In this document: positions 16,276 through 25,087 of the stretch, piece after piece
How positions within the stretch are numbered: the stretch's first letter is position 1
How the letters are laid out: each line of letters starts with the position of its first letter
Assembly (NCBI GenBank): GCA_021324885.1
Contig: JAJPIF010000017.1
Span: forward strand, 1-64,000
DNA length: 64,000 bases
Reading direction: 5' to 3'
Source of the DNA: Pseudomonadota bacterium
GTDB taxonomy: Bacteria; Desulfobacterota; Binatia; Binatales; Binataceae
Position numbers and translations under genes: made by a program
Notes under the pieces: model-generated
The model's database searches: none
The model's input: only the letters and a program-made list of their open reading frames with translations
Told to the model about the DNA's origin: nothing

Positions 16276-17520
16276 ATGAGCCCACTTGACGGCAAGACCG
16301 TGGTCCTCGGTGTAAGCGGGGGGATAGCTGCGTATAAAGCAGCGGAGTTGGTGCGCCTGTTGAGCGCCCGCGGCGCGAAGATTCACGTGATGATGACGCG
16401 CAACGCGCAGGAATTTATTACGCCCCTGACCTTTCAGACCCTGAGCGGAAACCCGGTTGCCACCGATACCTTCAGCCTCACGCAGGAGTCGCAGATCGGA
16501 CATATTCGCCTGGCCGATATGGCCGACGCGATTGTTGTCGCGCCCGCTACCGCTGACATCATCGCCAAAGCCGCCATGGGCATTGCCGATGATATCGTGA
16601 CGACGGTACTGCTGGCCGCACGCTGCCCCGTCGCGTTCGCGCCGGCCATGAACGTCAACATGTATGGCCATCCGGCGGTAAGCGAAAATCTCGATCGCCT
16701 GGCCCGGCGCGGGGTCAGGATAATCGATCCTGACCAGGGCGCCCTGGCCTGCGGATGGCAAGGGAAAGGGCGTCTGTGTGATCCGGCCGCTATCGTCGAG
16801 GAACTTGAGCGCTTGCTCACACCTGCTGATCTGGCCGGCGAGAAAATCCTGGTGACCGCCGGGCCCACGCAGGAACCGATCGATCCGGTGCGCTTCGTTT
16901 CCAACCGTTCGTCGGGCAAGATGGGCTACGCGCTGGCCCGCGCGGCATGGCGGCGAGGCGCCGAGGTCAGGCTCGTCTCGGGTCCCTCCGCGTTGCCCAC
17001 GCCCCGCGGCGTGGAGCGGATCGACACCGCCAGCGCGGCCCAGATGCTTGAAGCGACGGCGCGCAACTTTGCCTGGTGCTCGACTCTGATCATGGCGGCG
17101 GCAATCGCCGATTTCCGTCCTGCCACCGTTGCTCCACACAAGCTTAAGAAACGCGCACAGGGGATGCATTTGGATTTGACGCCAATCGAGGATGCGATGC
17201 CCGCGCTCGCCGCTCAGAAAGGCGATCGTCTGCTGATCGGATTCGCGGCGGAAACCCAGGATACCGAGGCCAATGCCCTGGGTAAGCTTAGCTCCAAGGG
17301 CCTGGACCTGATCGTCGCCAACGATGTGACCATGGAAGGGGCCGGCTTCGGTGTTGATACCAATATCGTGACCCTGATCGATCGCGACGGCGGCAAACAG
17401 CACTACCCCCAGTTGAGCAAAGATGAAGTCGCCAACGTAATCCTCGATCGCATCGTCCTGTTGAAAAGGACAAACAACACCAAAGCGGGCGCATTGCGCC
17501 CAGTCCGCCGTTTGGGCTGA
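16276..17520 (+). CDS. coaBC: Bifunctional phosphopantothenoylcysteine decarboxylase/phosphopantothenate-cysteine ligase
   Basis: 414 residues covering both steps of CoA synthesis after pantothenate kinase. The CoaC half has GVSGGIAAYKAAELVRLL, the FMN-binding PATADIIAKAAMGIADD and the PAMNVNMYGHPAV active-site motif; GRLCDP replaces the more usual GRMxEP flap. The CoaB half starts about residue 190 (ILVTAGPTQEPIDPVRFVSNRSSGKMGYALA) and has the HKLKKR loop and NDVTMEGAGFGVDTNIV. It is followed by the UDG gene on the same strand, as is common in many bacteria. Confidence 0.96.
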   Translation: MSPLDGKTVVLGVSGGIAAYKAAELVRLLSARGAKIHVMMTRNAQEFITPLTFQTLSGNPVATDTFSLTQESQIGHIRLADMADAIVVAPATADIIAKAAMGIADDIVTTVLLAARCPVAFAPAMNVNMYGHPAVSENLDRLARRGVRIIDPDQGALACGWQGKGRLCDPAAIVEELERLLTPADLAGEKILVTAGPTQEPIDPVRFVSNRSSGKMGYALARAAWRRGAEVRLVSGPSALPTPRGVERIDTASAAQMLEATARNFAWCSTLIMAAAIADFRPATVAPHKLKKRAQGMHLDLTPIEDAMPALAAQKGDRLLIGFAAETQDTEANALGKLSSKGLDLIVANDVTMEGAGFGVDTNIVTLIDRDGGKQHYPQLSKDEVANVILDRIVLLKRTNNTKAGALRPVRRLG

Positions 17521-17597
17521 ATGGGTCAGACATGTGCGGAATTTACCAACTGCGATCGGTGCCGCCGGACAGTCCGAGTGCCGCGTAGCAGTCGTGT

Positions 17598-18392
17598 ATG
17601 AGCGGCAGCGCCAGTAACCCGGGTCGACAGCTCCTGCTTGATTCGATTGCCGATTACCTTGCCCAGATTCAGGAGGAAGGGCTCGAAGGCGTTCCTCAGC
17701 CTCCGCCGGTCGTCGCGCCCTCCGCTCCGATCATCGAACCGCCGCCCAAGCCTCCGGCGCATCCGCGGCCCGTCCAATCCGGACCCGAGTTGTTTTCCGT
17801 CTATCCTGGTCTGGAGAAAACCCGGACTCTGGAGGAGCTGCGAGACTTTATCGGCGACTGCCAGCGATGCAAACTGGCGCCCGGACGCATCAACCTGGTC
17901 TTCGGCGTTGGCAATCCCAAGGCCGAATTGATGTTCGTCGGTGAAGGGCCTGGCGCCGACGAGGACGAGCGGGGCGAGCCGTTCGTCGGGCGCGCAGGTC
18001 AACTGCTCACCGATATAATCGAGCGCGGGATGCGGATGCGCCGACAGGACGTGTATATCTGCAACGTCGTGAAATGCCGTCCGCCCGGCAATCGCAATCC
18101 GGAACCGGACGAAGTCGCCGCCTGCGAGCCGTTCCTGATGCGCCAGATCGAAATCGTGCAACCCCGGGTTATAGTGGGTCTTGGAACCTTTGCTGTCCAG
18201 TCGCTGCTCAAGGTAAAGACTCCCATCAGCAAAATGCGCGGCCGCTGGCATGAGGTCAGGGGAATCCGAATGATGCCGACGTTTCATCCGGCCTACCTGC
18301 TGCGCAACCCCGCTGATAAGCGCCTGGTCTGGGCCGACATCCAGGAGGTGATGAGGGCTCTTGGCAAGGAGATTCCACAGCGCAAAAGCTGA
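17598..18392 (+). CDS. Family 4 uracil-DNA glycosylase (Fe-S type)
   Basis: 264 residues. The catalytic region from about residue 85 has C-x-x-C (DCQRCKL), motif [41 protein letters not shown] segment (third Cys), ACEPFL (fourth Cys) and motif [10 protein letters not shown]. The four Cys are the [4Fe-4S] ligands of family 4/5 UDGs. The first 80 residues are a Pro-rich linker ([10 protein letters not shown]) seen in several proteobacterial versions. It removes uracil from DNA after cytosine deamination. The last 32 bases overlap the start proposed for the NfeD gene. Confidence 0.93.
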   Translation: MSGSASNPGRQLLLDSIADYLAQIQEEGLEGVPQPPPVVAPSAPIIEPPPKPPAHPRPVQSGPELFSVYPGLEKTRTLEELRDFIGDCQRCKLAPGRINLVFGVGNPKAELMFVGEGPGADEDERGEPFVGRAGQLLTDIIERGMRMRRQDVYICNVVKCRPPGNRNPEPDEVAACEPFLMRQIEIVQPRVIVGLGTFAVQSLLKVKTPISKMRGRWHEVRGIRMMPTFHPAYLLRNPADKRLVWADIQEVMRALGKEIPQRKS

Positions 18393-19743
18393 GGCCGATG
18401 CGCTCCGGCGTTCGCTGCGATGGAGATGGGCGCTCGGCGCGCTCGCGCTGATGACGCTTGGCGCGGGCAGCGGCGGCGGGGCGACCGCCACCCGCGCGGC
18501 TTTCGGCCCGGTGCTCGTTATCAACGTCGACTCCTCGATCAATCCGGGCGTCGCCGACTTTATCGAACAGTCGATCGACGCTGCCGAGCATGAGAACGCC
18601 CGCGCATTGGTGATTGAACTGGACACACCCGGAGGCCTGCTCAGCACGATGCGCCGGATCGTCAAGGACCTGATGAGTTCTCCCGTTCCGGTGATTGTTT
18701 ACGTTGCGCCGTCGGGAGCGAGCGCTGCGTCGGCGGGCACCTTCGTAACGATTGCCGCGAACATTGCGGCGATGGCGCCGGGGACCACGATCGGCGCCGC
18801 GCACCCGATCGAGATGGGCGGCCCTGAAGGCAAAGGCGTTGAGGCCACCAAGATGGAGAACTTCGCAGCCTCGCTCGCCCGCACGATTGCGGAGCAACGT
18901 GGACGCAACCAGGCTTGGGTGGAAACGGCCGTCCGCCACAGTGCGTCGATCGGCGACCGCGAGGCGCTGCGATTGCATGTCGTGGATATCGTCGCGCCGG
19001 ATCTTTCTGACCTGCTGCGCCAGGCCAGCGGACGCCAGGTTACGATCGGCGAGCGCCGCGTGACCTTGAACCTGGAGGGAGCGCCGATCGAGCACGGTGA
19101 GATGACGCTTAAGGAGCTCATTATCGACAAATTATCCGACCCCAATATTGTTTATCTGCTGATGATGGCGGGGCTGGTCGGGCTTTACTTCGAATTTGCC
19201 CACCCCGGCGTATACGCGCCGGGAATAATCGGCGTTATCTGTCTGCTGCTGGCGCTGATGTCGTTCCAGGTACTGCCCATCAACAACACCGGCCTGCTGC
19301 TGCTTCTGCTCGGAATCGGTCTGCTGACCGCAGAGGTTTTCACTCCCTCCCACGGCATCCTCGGTGTCGGCGGAGTGGTCGCGTTCGTCCTGGGCTCGCT
19401 GTTTCTGATCAACACGTCGCAGACCAATATAGTTATCAGCCGAGGCGCGATCGCGGGCGTGACGGTCGCCCTGGTGCTCGGGATGCTGGGTCTGGCATGG
19501 GCGATCGCGGAGCGCCGAAAACCTGCACTTACCGGGCGCGAAGCCCTGATCGGAGCGGTCGGCGAGATTCGCCATCCGATCAAGCCGGGCAGTGCCGGAT
19601 GGATCTTCATTCACGGCGAGATGTGGCGGGCAAGAAGCGATCAGCCGCTGGAAATCGGGGCGGCCGCGCGCGTAACGGCAGTGAAGGGGATGGAACTGGA
19701 GGTGCAGCCGATGCCGCAGCAGTCCGGCAGGTTGTCGGGATGA
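18361..19743 (+). CDS. nfeD: Membrane-bound serine protease, NfeD1/ClpP-class
   Basis: 460 residues. After an N-terminal membrane segment (WRWALGALALMTLGAGSGGG), a ClpP-class protease domain has the oxyanion motif DTPGGLLSTMR, the catalytic Ser in SGASAASAGTF and the likely catalytic Lys in EGVEATKMENF-type sequence near residue 165. Four or more transmembrane helices follow, then the NfeD OB-fold (ALIGAVGEIRHPIKPGSAGWIFIHGEMW). Only a TTG start at 18361 (AGGAGG about 11 bases upstream) includes the signal segment; this makes a 32-base overlap with the UDG gene. Works with the stomatin-like slipin encoded next, in membrane protein quality control. Confidence 0.92.
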   Translation: MARRFHSAKAEADALRRSLRWRWALGALALMTLGAGSGGGATATRAAFGPVLVINVDSSINPGVADFIEQSIDAAEHENARALVIELDTPGGLLSTMRRIVKDLMSSPVPVIVYVAPSGASAASAGTFVTIAANIAAMAPGTTIGAAHPIEMGGPEGKGVEATKMENFAASLARTIAEQRGRNQAWVETAVRHSASIGDREALRLHVVDIVAPDLSDLLRQASGRQVTIGERRVTLNLEGAPIEHGEMTLKELIIDKLSDPNIVYLLMMAGLVGLYFEFAHPGVYAPGIIGVICLLLALMSFQVLPINNTGLLLLLLGIGLLTAEVFTPSHGILGVGGVVAFVLGSLFLINTSQTNIVISRGAIAGVTVALVLGMLGLAWAIAERRKPALTGREALIGAVGEIRHPIKPGSAGWIFIHGEMWRARSDQPLEIGAAARVTAVKGMELEVQPMPQQSGRLSG

Positions 19744-19864
19744 GCAGCCGGGCATCGGGCGACCAAAAGCGCCTGCTTTGATTTTCCTGCCATCTGCCGA
19801 ATGACAGGAATAACAGACTGACAGAGCCTTTCAAAAATAGTTTTTACCTGCCAGATTTAATCCA

Positions 19865-19890
19865 GACGCCTGAAAAGGGCGTTTGTTTTC
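19865..19890 (+). terminator. Weak hairpin with T-rich tail between nfeD and slipin
   Basis: ACGCC and GGCGT (19865-19869, 19878-19882) form a short stem over a GAAAA-containing loop, followed by TTGTTTTC. It may terminate part of the nfeD transcripts or simply precede the slipin ribosome-binding site. Confidence 0.35.
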
Positions 19891-19911
19891 AATCATCAAA
19901 GGAGAATTTCC

Positions 19912-20721
19912 ATGCCAATAGCGATTGGCGTCGGACTCGGACTTTTTGCCCTTATCGTTTTCAGCGGCCTCCATATTCTCACCGAATATGAACGCGGAGT
20001 TGTGTTTCGGCTGGGCCGGCTGACGCCTTACCGCGGTCCGGGCGTGATCTTCGTCTTCCCGATCATAGAGCGTATCGTGCGAATCGACTTGCGCACTATC
20101 ACTTTGGAGATTCCCGCACAGGACGTCATCACACACGACAACGTCTCGGTAAAAGTCAGCGCGGTGGTGTATTTCAGGGTCGTCGACCCGTCGCGCGCAG
20201 TGGTGGAAGTGGAAAACTATCTGTTCGCGACCTTGCAGCTCGCGCAAACCACCCTTCGTTCGGTTGGTGGTCAGACCGAACTCGATGAACTCCTGAGCCA
20301 GCGCGAGAAGCTCAACTCGCGCATCCAGGAAATCGTCGATGCGCAGACTGAGCCATGGGGAATCAAAGTCACTCTGGTGGAGCTTAAGAATATCGACTTG
20401 CCGCAGGATATGCAGCGCGCAATCGCCGCCCAGGCCGAAGCCGAACGCGAACGGCGCGCCAAGATCATTGCGGCTGAGGGCGAATACCAGGCCGCGCAGA
20501 AGCTGTCGGACGCCGCCGAAATCATGGCGCGCAGCCCCATCACGATTCAGCTTCGCTATCTGCAAACGCTCAAGGAAATCGCTGCCGAACATAACTCGAC
20601 GACGTTGTTTCCCATTCCGATCGATATCCTGGAGGGCTTCATGGAGGTGCGCAGGCGCGCGATGGCGCCGGCGCCCAGCGGGCAGCCCGCCGACGGCGCG
20701 CCCTCCAAGGTTCAGGCATAG
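19912..20721 (+). CDS. Slipin/stomatin-like SPFH-domain protein
   Basis: 269 residues with AAGGAG 7-8 bases before ATG. An N-terminal membrane anchor ([20 protein letters not shown]) leads into a textbook SPFH domain: [49 protein letters not shown], and the helical [19 protein letters not shown] oligomerisation segment. Stomatin-like proteins form membrane scaffolds and are the usual partner of the NfeD protease encoded directly upstream. Confidence 0.96.
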   Translation: MPIAIGVGLGLFALIVFSGLHILTEYERGVVFRLGRLTPYRGPGVIFVFPIIERIVRIDLRTITLEIPAQDVITHDNVSVKVSAVVYFRVVDPSRAVVEVENYLFATLQLAQTTLRSVGGQTELDELLSQREKLNSRIQEIVDAQTEPWGIKVTLVELKNIDLPQDMQRAIAAQAEAERERRAKIIAAEGEYQAAQKLSDAAEIMARSPITIQLRYLQTLKEIAAEHNSTTLFPIPIDILEGFMEVRRRAMAPAPSGQPADGAPSKVQA

Positions 20722-20962
20722 CCCGCTGATTGCCGGAAGCAAGCCGGGATGCGCAGCCGCGGCCCGCGCCGATAACCGGCAGATGCCGCTGCTCGCCGGT
20801 CAGGCATGCAAGGCCGACCTGCACCCGTGCAAAATGTGACGACCGCAGTGAAGGGATGGTTGCACAGGTACCGCGGTAGTCCGGCCGGTTCTCTGCAAGT
20901 GGTTGTGGTCGGCGAAGCAATGTTTGTATAGAAAAGGAAAGCTGTCTGCCGGGAGGGTGATT

Positions 20963-22120
20963 ATGGCAACCATGCGCGTGATTTCAGCAGACTCTCACAT
21001 GATGGAGCCGCCCAACCTGTGGGTCGAACGGGTCGATAACCGGTTAAAGGAACGCGCTCCCCGCGTAATCAAATCCGAAGGCAAGGGCGGCGATATTTTC
21101 GTCGGTCCCGGAATCCGGCCGTTTCCCGTCGCCGGGGGATTCGCTGCGGGACGCAGCGGCAGGGAGCTGGTCGATTTCGTCGAGAAGGCCGAGGGTTACA
21201 ATGCCGAGCGCCATTGGGATCCGGCGCAGCGCCTTAAGGACCAGGAGATCGACGGTGTCGTGGCCGAGGTGCTTTACACCACATTGGGGATGCCGTTGTT
21301 CAGTATCGACGACGCTGAGCTGCAAGCCGCCTGTTTCAAAGTCTATAACGACTGGCTGGCCGACTTTTGCAAATACGATCCCAACCGCCTGATCGGCGTC
21401 GCTTTGATTTCGCTTGAAGACATCGCGGACGGCGCGCGCGAGCTGCAACGCGTGGCCGGACTTGGACTTCGGGGCGCGATGATCTGGGGCGCAGCGCCGG
21501 CCGACAAGCCGTTCTGGCATGAGATGTACGATCCTTTCTGGGCGGCAGCCTCAGAGACCGGGATGCCGCTGTCGTTGCATCTGATCACCGCCGGCCGCAA
21601 AGCGCCTAAGTCAAAAGACGAGTCGCGCCTGAAATCGCCGGATTCCTCCTTCACGCGCCCGTACATGAACATGATTCACGAGGTGCAGCGCTCCTTTACC
21701 GACATCGTGCTGGGCGGCGTGATGATGCGCTTCCCCAAGCTCAAGATCGTGTCGGCCGAAAACGATACCGGCTGGCTGCCCCATTACATGTACCGGCTCG
21801 ACCACGCGTTCGAGAAATGGGGTGTGCAGATGGCCCGGCCGCTGGAGATGAAGCCTAGCGAATACATCCGGCGCCAGCTTTTTGCTACCTTCCAGGACGA
21901 TCCGGTTGGGCCGATGACGTGGAAGTTCTTTGGCGAAGACAACTACATGTGGGCCTCTGATTTTCCCCATACCGATTCCACCTGGCCCCATTCGCGCGAG
22001 GTGATCGCGAAGAACTTTGCTGGCGTTCCCAAAAAGGTCACGCGCAAGATCACCTGCGACAACGCCGCGAAGCTCTACGGGATCAAGCTGGGAAAGAGCG
22101 GCAAAACGCAAGCCGCATGA
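20963..22120 (+). CDS. Amidohydrolase-2 family protein
   Basis: 385 residues from ATG 20963, preceded by GGGAGGG at 5 bases; the frame remains open 60 bases further but without an SD. SADSHMMEPPNLW gives the first metal-binding D-x-H, SLHLITAGRK the mid-barrel His, ENDTGWLPHYMYRLDHAFE and WASDFPHTDSTWPHSR the terminal Asp/His region of PF04909. More conserved than the paralogue at 14772. Likely acts on a cyclic or aromatic carboxylate; followed 61 bases later by an enoyl-CoA hydratase, suggesting one degradative operon. Confidence 0.92.
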   Translation: MATMRVISADSHMMEPPNLWVERVDNRLKERAPRVIKSEGKGGDIFVGPGIRPFPVAGGFAAGRSGRELVDFVEKAEGYNAERHWDPAQRLKDQEIDGVVAEVLYTTLGMPLFSIDDAELQAACFKVYNDWLADFCKYDPNRLIGVALISLEDIADGARELQRVAGLGLRGAMIWGAAPADKPFWHEMYDPFWAAASETGMPLSLHLITAGRKAPKSKDESRLKSPDSSFTRPYMNMIHEVQRSFTDIVLGGVMMRFPKLKIVSAENDTGWLPHYMYRLDHAFEKWGVQMARPLEMKPSEYIRRQLFATFQDDPVGPMTWKFFGEDNYMWASDFPHTDSTWPHSREVIAKNFAGVPKKVTRKITCDNAAKLYGIKLGKSGKTQAA

Positions 22121-22181
22121 TGGCGGGCGGCGGCGGCGCGTTATATAGGTGTGGTAGCAATCGGCAGGAGGAGCACCGCCC

Positions 22182-23009
22182 ATGTGGGATTACAGCGAAT
22201 ACGAGCATATCAAGATCGAAATCAAGGATCGCCTCGCGACCGTCATCCTGAACCGCCCCGACGCGCTCAACGCCGTTACCACCCGAATGCATCATGAACT
22301 GGAAAGCGTGTGGATCGATCTCGCCTCGGACCGCGACGTCAATGCGATCGTGCTGACCGGTGCCGGCCGCGCATTCTGCGTCGGCGCCGACCTCAGAGGC
22401 GTCGACGCGGGCGAGCTGACCAAGGGGCAAACCAAACGCCATCGCTTCGATCGGGGTGGAGTCCAGGCCTCCAACGGACGCCGCATCATCGAGAACATGC
22501 TCGACGTGGAGCAGCCGATCATCGGTGCGATCAACGGCGACGCGATTGGATTGGGCGCCACGCTGGCGCTGCTGTGCGACATAATCGTGGTTTCGGAGAA
22601 GGCGCGCTTCGCCGACACTCACGTCAAGATCGGAATCGTCGCCGGCGACGGCGGCGCGGTCATCTGGCCGCTGCTGATCGGACCCCATCGAGCCAAGGAA
22701 TTCCTGATGCGCGGCCATACCATTACCGGAGCCGAAGCGGGACGAATCGGTATGGTGAACTATGCCGTGCCGCCCGAGGAGGTTATGAGCAGGGCCAATC
22801 AGCTTGCGCAGGAACTGGCCGACGGTCCGACCTGGGCGATTAGATGGAGCAAGCTGGCGGTCAACAAGTGGCTCAAGGAACAGGCCAATCTGATCATGGA
22901 CACCGGACTGGCCTACGAGATGATGACCATGAAGACCAAAGACCACAAGGAAGCGGTCAAGGCATTTTTGGAAAAACGCAAGCCCAACTTCATTCACAAC
23001 AAGGGGTAG
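22182..23009 (+). CDS. Enoyl-CoA hydratase/isomerase family protein
   Basis: 275 residues with AGGAGG about 9 bases upstream of ATG. The crotonase fold shows LNRPDALNAVT, the oxyanion-hole segment TGAGRAFCVGADLRGVD and the second half-hole INGDAIGLGATLALLCDIIV, then RFADTHVKIGIVAGDGGAVIWPLLIG. The catalytic Glu positions of ECH1 are not obvious (GDGGA occupies one), so hydratase versus isomerase or hydrolase activity is open. It follows the amidohydrolase in the same direction. Confidence 0.92.
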   Translation: MWDYSEYEHIKIEIKDRLATVILNRPDALNAVTTRMHHELESVWIDLASDRDVNAIVLTGAGRAFCVGADLRGVDAGELTKGQTKRHRFDRGGVQASNGRRIIENMLDVEQPIIGAINGDAIGLGATLALLCDIIVVSEKARFADTHVKIGIVAGDGGAVIWPLLIGPHRAKEFLMRGHTITGAEAGRIGMVNYAVPPEEVMSRANQLAQELADGPTWAIRWSKLAVNKWLKEQANLIMDTGLAYEMMTMKTKDHKEAVKAFLEKRKPNFIHNKG

Positions 23010-23026
23010 GCGGGCCAGGCGAGCGG

Positions 23027-23797
23027 CTAAATCAGCGAGCGGCCCTGCGCGCCGTCCACGGGCAGGGTTGCTCCGGTTATCCAGCTGGCCTTGGGCGAGG
23101 CCAGCATCAGGACGGCATAGGCTACTTCTTCGGGACGGCCGAGGCGGCCGGCCGGGAACTCGTGGCTGAGGAAGTCGCGTTCGAACTCCGGGTTCTCTTT
23201 GAAGATCCGTTCCCACACGCCGCCCGGATAGATAATCGATCCGGGCGCCACCGAATTGACCCGCACGCCCCTGGGTGCGAGTTCCCGCGCGAGCATTTTG
23301 GTTAGCGAAATCAGGGCCGCCTTGGCCGCATTGTAAGCAATCGGGCCGCCGGCTTCGCGCCCGTAAATCGAGCTGATGTTGACAATTGCGCCGCCACCCC
23401 GTCGCTCCATCTCCGCCGCCACGCTACGTGATAGCGCGACCGGCGCGAAGAAATTGGTCGCAAATGATTCCTGCCATGCCGAATCGGGAAGCTCCGCCAG
23501 GGTGCCGACCACCGCTCCTCCGGCGTTGTTGATCAGGACGTCGATCGCGCCAAAGTGCAGTGCCGTGTCCCGGATCCATGCCGAGGATTGCGAATGGTCG
23601 GTGACGTCCGCGGTCTTGATGAAGATATCGTGCCCGCCAGCGCGCAAATCCGCGGCCACTTGCTCCAAGGGTTCGGCCGTACGCGCGCACATGCTCACCC
23701 TGGCACCCTCTGCGGCGAATGCCTGCGCGATTGCGCGTCCGATGCCGCGACTGGCCCCGGTTACCAGCACCACCTTGTCTTTGAATCCCAGATCCAT
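23027..23797 (-). CDS. SDR-family oxidoreductase
   Basis: 256 residues from ATG 23797; GGAGG 8 bases upstream decides this start over the GTG at 23812. TGASRGIGRAIAQAFA binds the cofactor, NNAGGAVVG is the structural motif, NISSIYGRE carries the catalytic Ser and YNAAK the Tyr/Lys pair. Ends with the family-typical WITGATLPVDGAQGRS. Converges on the enoyl-CoA hydratase and is divergent from the secreted hydrolase at 23912, with a 114-base shared upstream region. Confidence 0.93.
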   Translation of the reverse strand: MDLGFKDKVVLVTGASRGIGRAIAQAFAAEGARVSMCARTAEPLEQVAADLRAGGHDIFIKTADVTDHSQSSAWIRDTALHFGAIDVLINNAGGAVVGTLAELPDSAWQESFATNFFAPVALSRSVAAEMERRGGGAIVNISSIYGREAGGPIAYNAAKAALISLTKMLARELAPRGVRVNSVAPGSIIYPGGVWERIFKENPEFERDFLSHEFPAGRLGRPEEVAYAVLMLASPKASWITGATLPVDGAQGRSLI

Positions 23798-23911
23798 TTG
23801 ACACACCTCCAAAAAACCCGCAGACCATCACCGTACGTCCAAGTTCAGGAACGGCGGAGATGCTGCGGGCCGGTTCGAAACGGCGCAAGATGATAACATG
23901 AAATTGCGAAG

Positions 23912-24988
23912 ATGAGATTGAAAATTGTTCGGCACCTTTCGTTCCGATTCCCAATCGGGGCGATCGTCATGCTCTGCCTGATGATCGCGGCTTGCGCCGA
24001 TGCCGCCGGGCACAGCCTCAAGGTATGCGGACCTTTCGGCGATCCGCCCGCGGACCTGATTGAAGCGCCGCGTCCCTTTTGTCCGGGCGGCATCCGCCTG
24101 GGACCGTGGATGGATTCCAACGCAACACCGCGTTACGCCTGTCTCTACGAACCTGACACCGGTCCTCAAACCGGTCCTCTGCCTCTGCTGGTCTATTTGC
24201 ATCCGTCGCTGTTTGGAACCGGAACTATCTACCTGACCAACCTGCTCCATTATCAAAACTCGCTGCCGATGGAACCGGATGGGCGCCGCGGATTTATCGT
24301 GCTCGAACCCACCGGCCGCAAGACTACTCACTATTATCCATTCCCTGACCAAAAGGGCGTCGGATGGGACAATTGGTACAGACAGTTGAATCCCACGGGT
24401 GACGTTACTGTGGGCGGTACGACCTACAAGGAAAATGTCGATGCGGCCGCGATAGACCATTTCATCGCGCAGCAAACCGCCACCGGCAAAGTGGATACCA
24501 GGCGCATATACCTGACCGGATGGTCCAACGGTGCGGCGATGGCTTATTTGTACGCGCTGAATCGGCCCAATGTCGCTGCGATCGCCGTCTATTCACCGCC
24601 TGACCCTTTTGGTGCATTCGACGATCCATGTCCGCAGAAGCCGGTTCTCCATCCACCGAGCGAGGATGACGAAATCCGGATTTTCAATCCTAACCTTCCC
24701 AGTATGGATATTCATAACAACTGCGATGCTGTAGGGCTCTGTGCGAATAGCGAACGGCTGGCGGTTCAGCTCCAGGCTATTGGAATGAGCGTCGATAATG
24801 TCATTGTCAATGCGTTGGGAGAGCAGGTGAGCAAATGCATGCAGGCGTGCGGCACCAATCCGATGGGGGATGCGGACCCTGTATCGAATCCGCTGGGATG
24901 GACGTTGGGACTGGCCAACCACAGCCGCTGGCCGCTTACATGGACGCGCACGATGCTGGAGTTCCTGCGTAACTATCCGCTGAAGTAG
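23912..24988 (+). CDS. Secreted alpha/beta hydrolase, PHB-depolymerase/LpqC-like
   Basis: 358 residues. The N-terminus is a signal peptide whose hydrophobic core ends in MIAACADAA, so it may be a lipoprotein (Cys at about residue 29) or a cleaved secreted protein. The hydrolase core has LPLLVYLHPSLFG as the oxyanion strand and GWSNGAAMAYLYAL as the nucleophile elbow (Ser in G-x-S-x-G), with several Cys in the C-terminal half (NNCDAVGLC, CMQACGTN) compatible with disulfides in the periplasm. Most like extracellular esterases of the PHB depolymerase group. Substrate unknown. Confidence 0.8.
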   Translation: MRLKIVRHLSFRFPIGAIVMLCLMIAACADAAGHSLKVCGPFGDPPADLIEAPRPFCPGGIRLGPWMDSNATPRYACLYEPDTGPQTGPLPLLVYLHPSLFGTGTIYLTNLLHYQNSLPMEPDGRRGFIVLEPTGRKTTHYYPFPDQKGVGWDNWYRQLNPTGDVTVGGTTYKENVDAAAIDHFIAQQTATGKVDTRRIYLTGWSNGAAMAYLYALNRPNVAAIAVYSPPDPFGAFDDPCPQKPVLHPPSEDDEIRIFNPNLPSMDIHNNCDAVGLCANSERLAVQLQAIGMSVDNVIVNALGEQVSKCMQACGTNPMGDADPVSNPLGWTLGLANHSRWPLTWTRTMLEFLRNYPLK

Positions 24989-24994
24989 CATCTG

Positions 24995-25009
24995 GCGGGC
25001 TTTGCCCGC
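24995..25009. terminator. Short GC hairpin between convergent genes
   Basis: GCGGGC and GCCCGC with a TTT loop lie 7 bases after the hydrolase stop and before the convergent CoA-transferase end. A 6-bp perfect stem without a following T-run, so only weak support as a terminator. Confidence 0.35.
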
Positions 25010-25087
25010 AGCTTTCCTGGGGCTGTTACAGGGTCATAACGGCGCGCAGGGACGTCTGCCGAACTGGGAGAGAAAAGGCTTACCCGA

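Noticed and set aside
17533..17589. 18-codon frame between coaBC and the UDG gene (MCGIYQLRS start)
   Set aside because: Too short and without a ribosome-binding site; an accident of the spacer.
22083..23216. 377-codon minus-strand frame across enoyl-CoA hydratase
   Set aside because: Overlaps a gene with clear crotonase motifs and runs into a second real gene.
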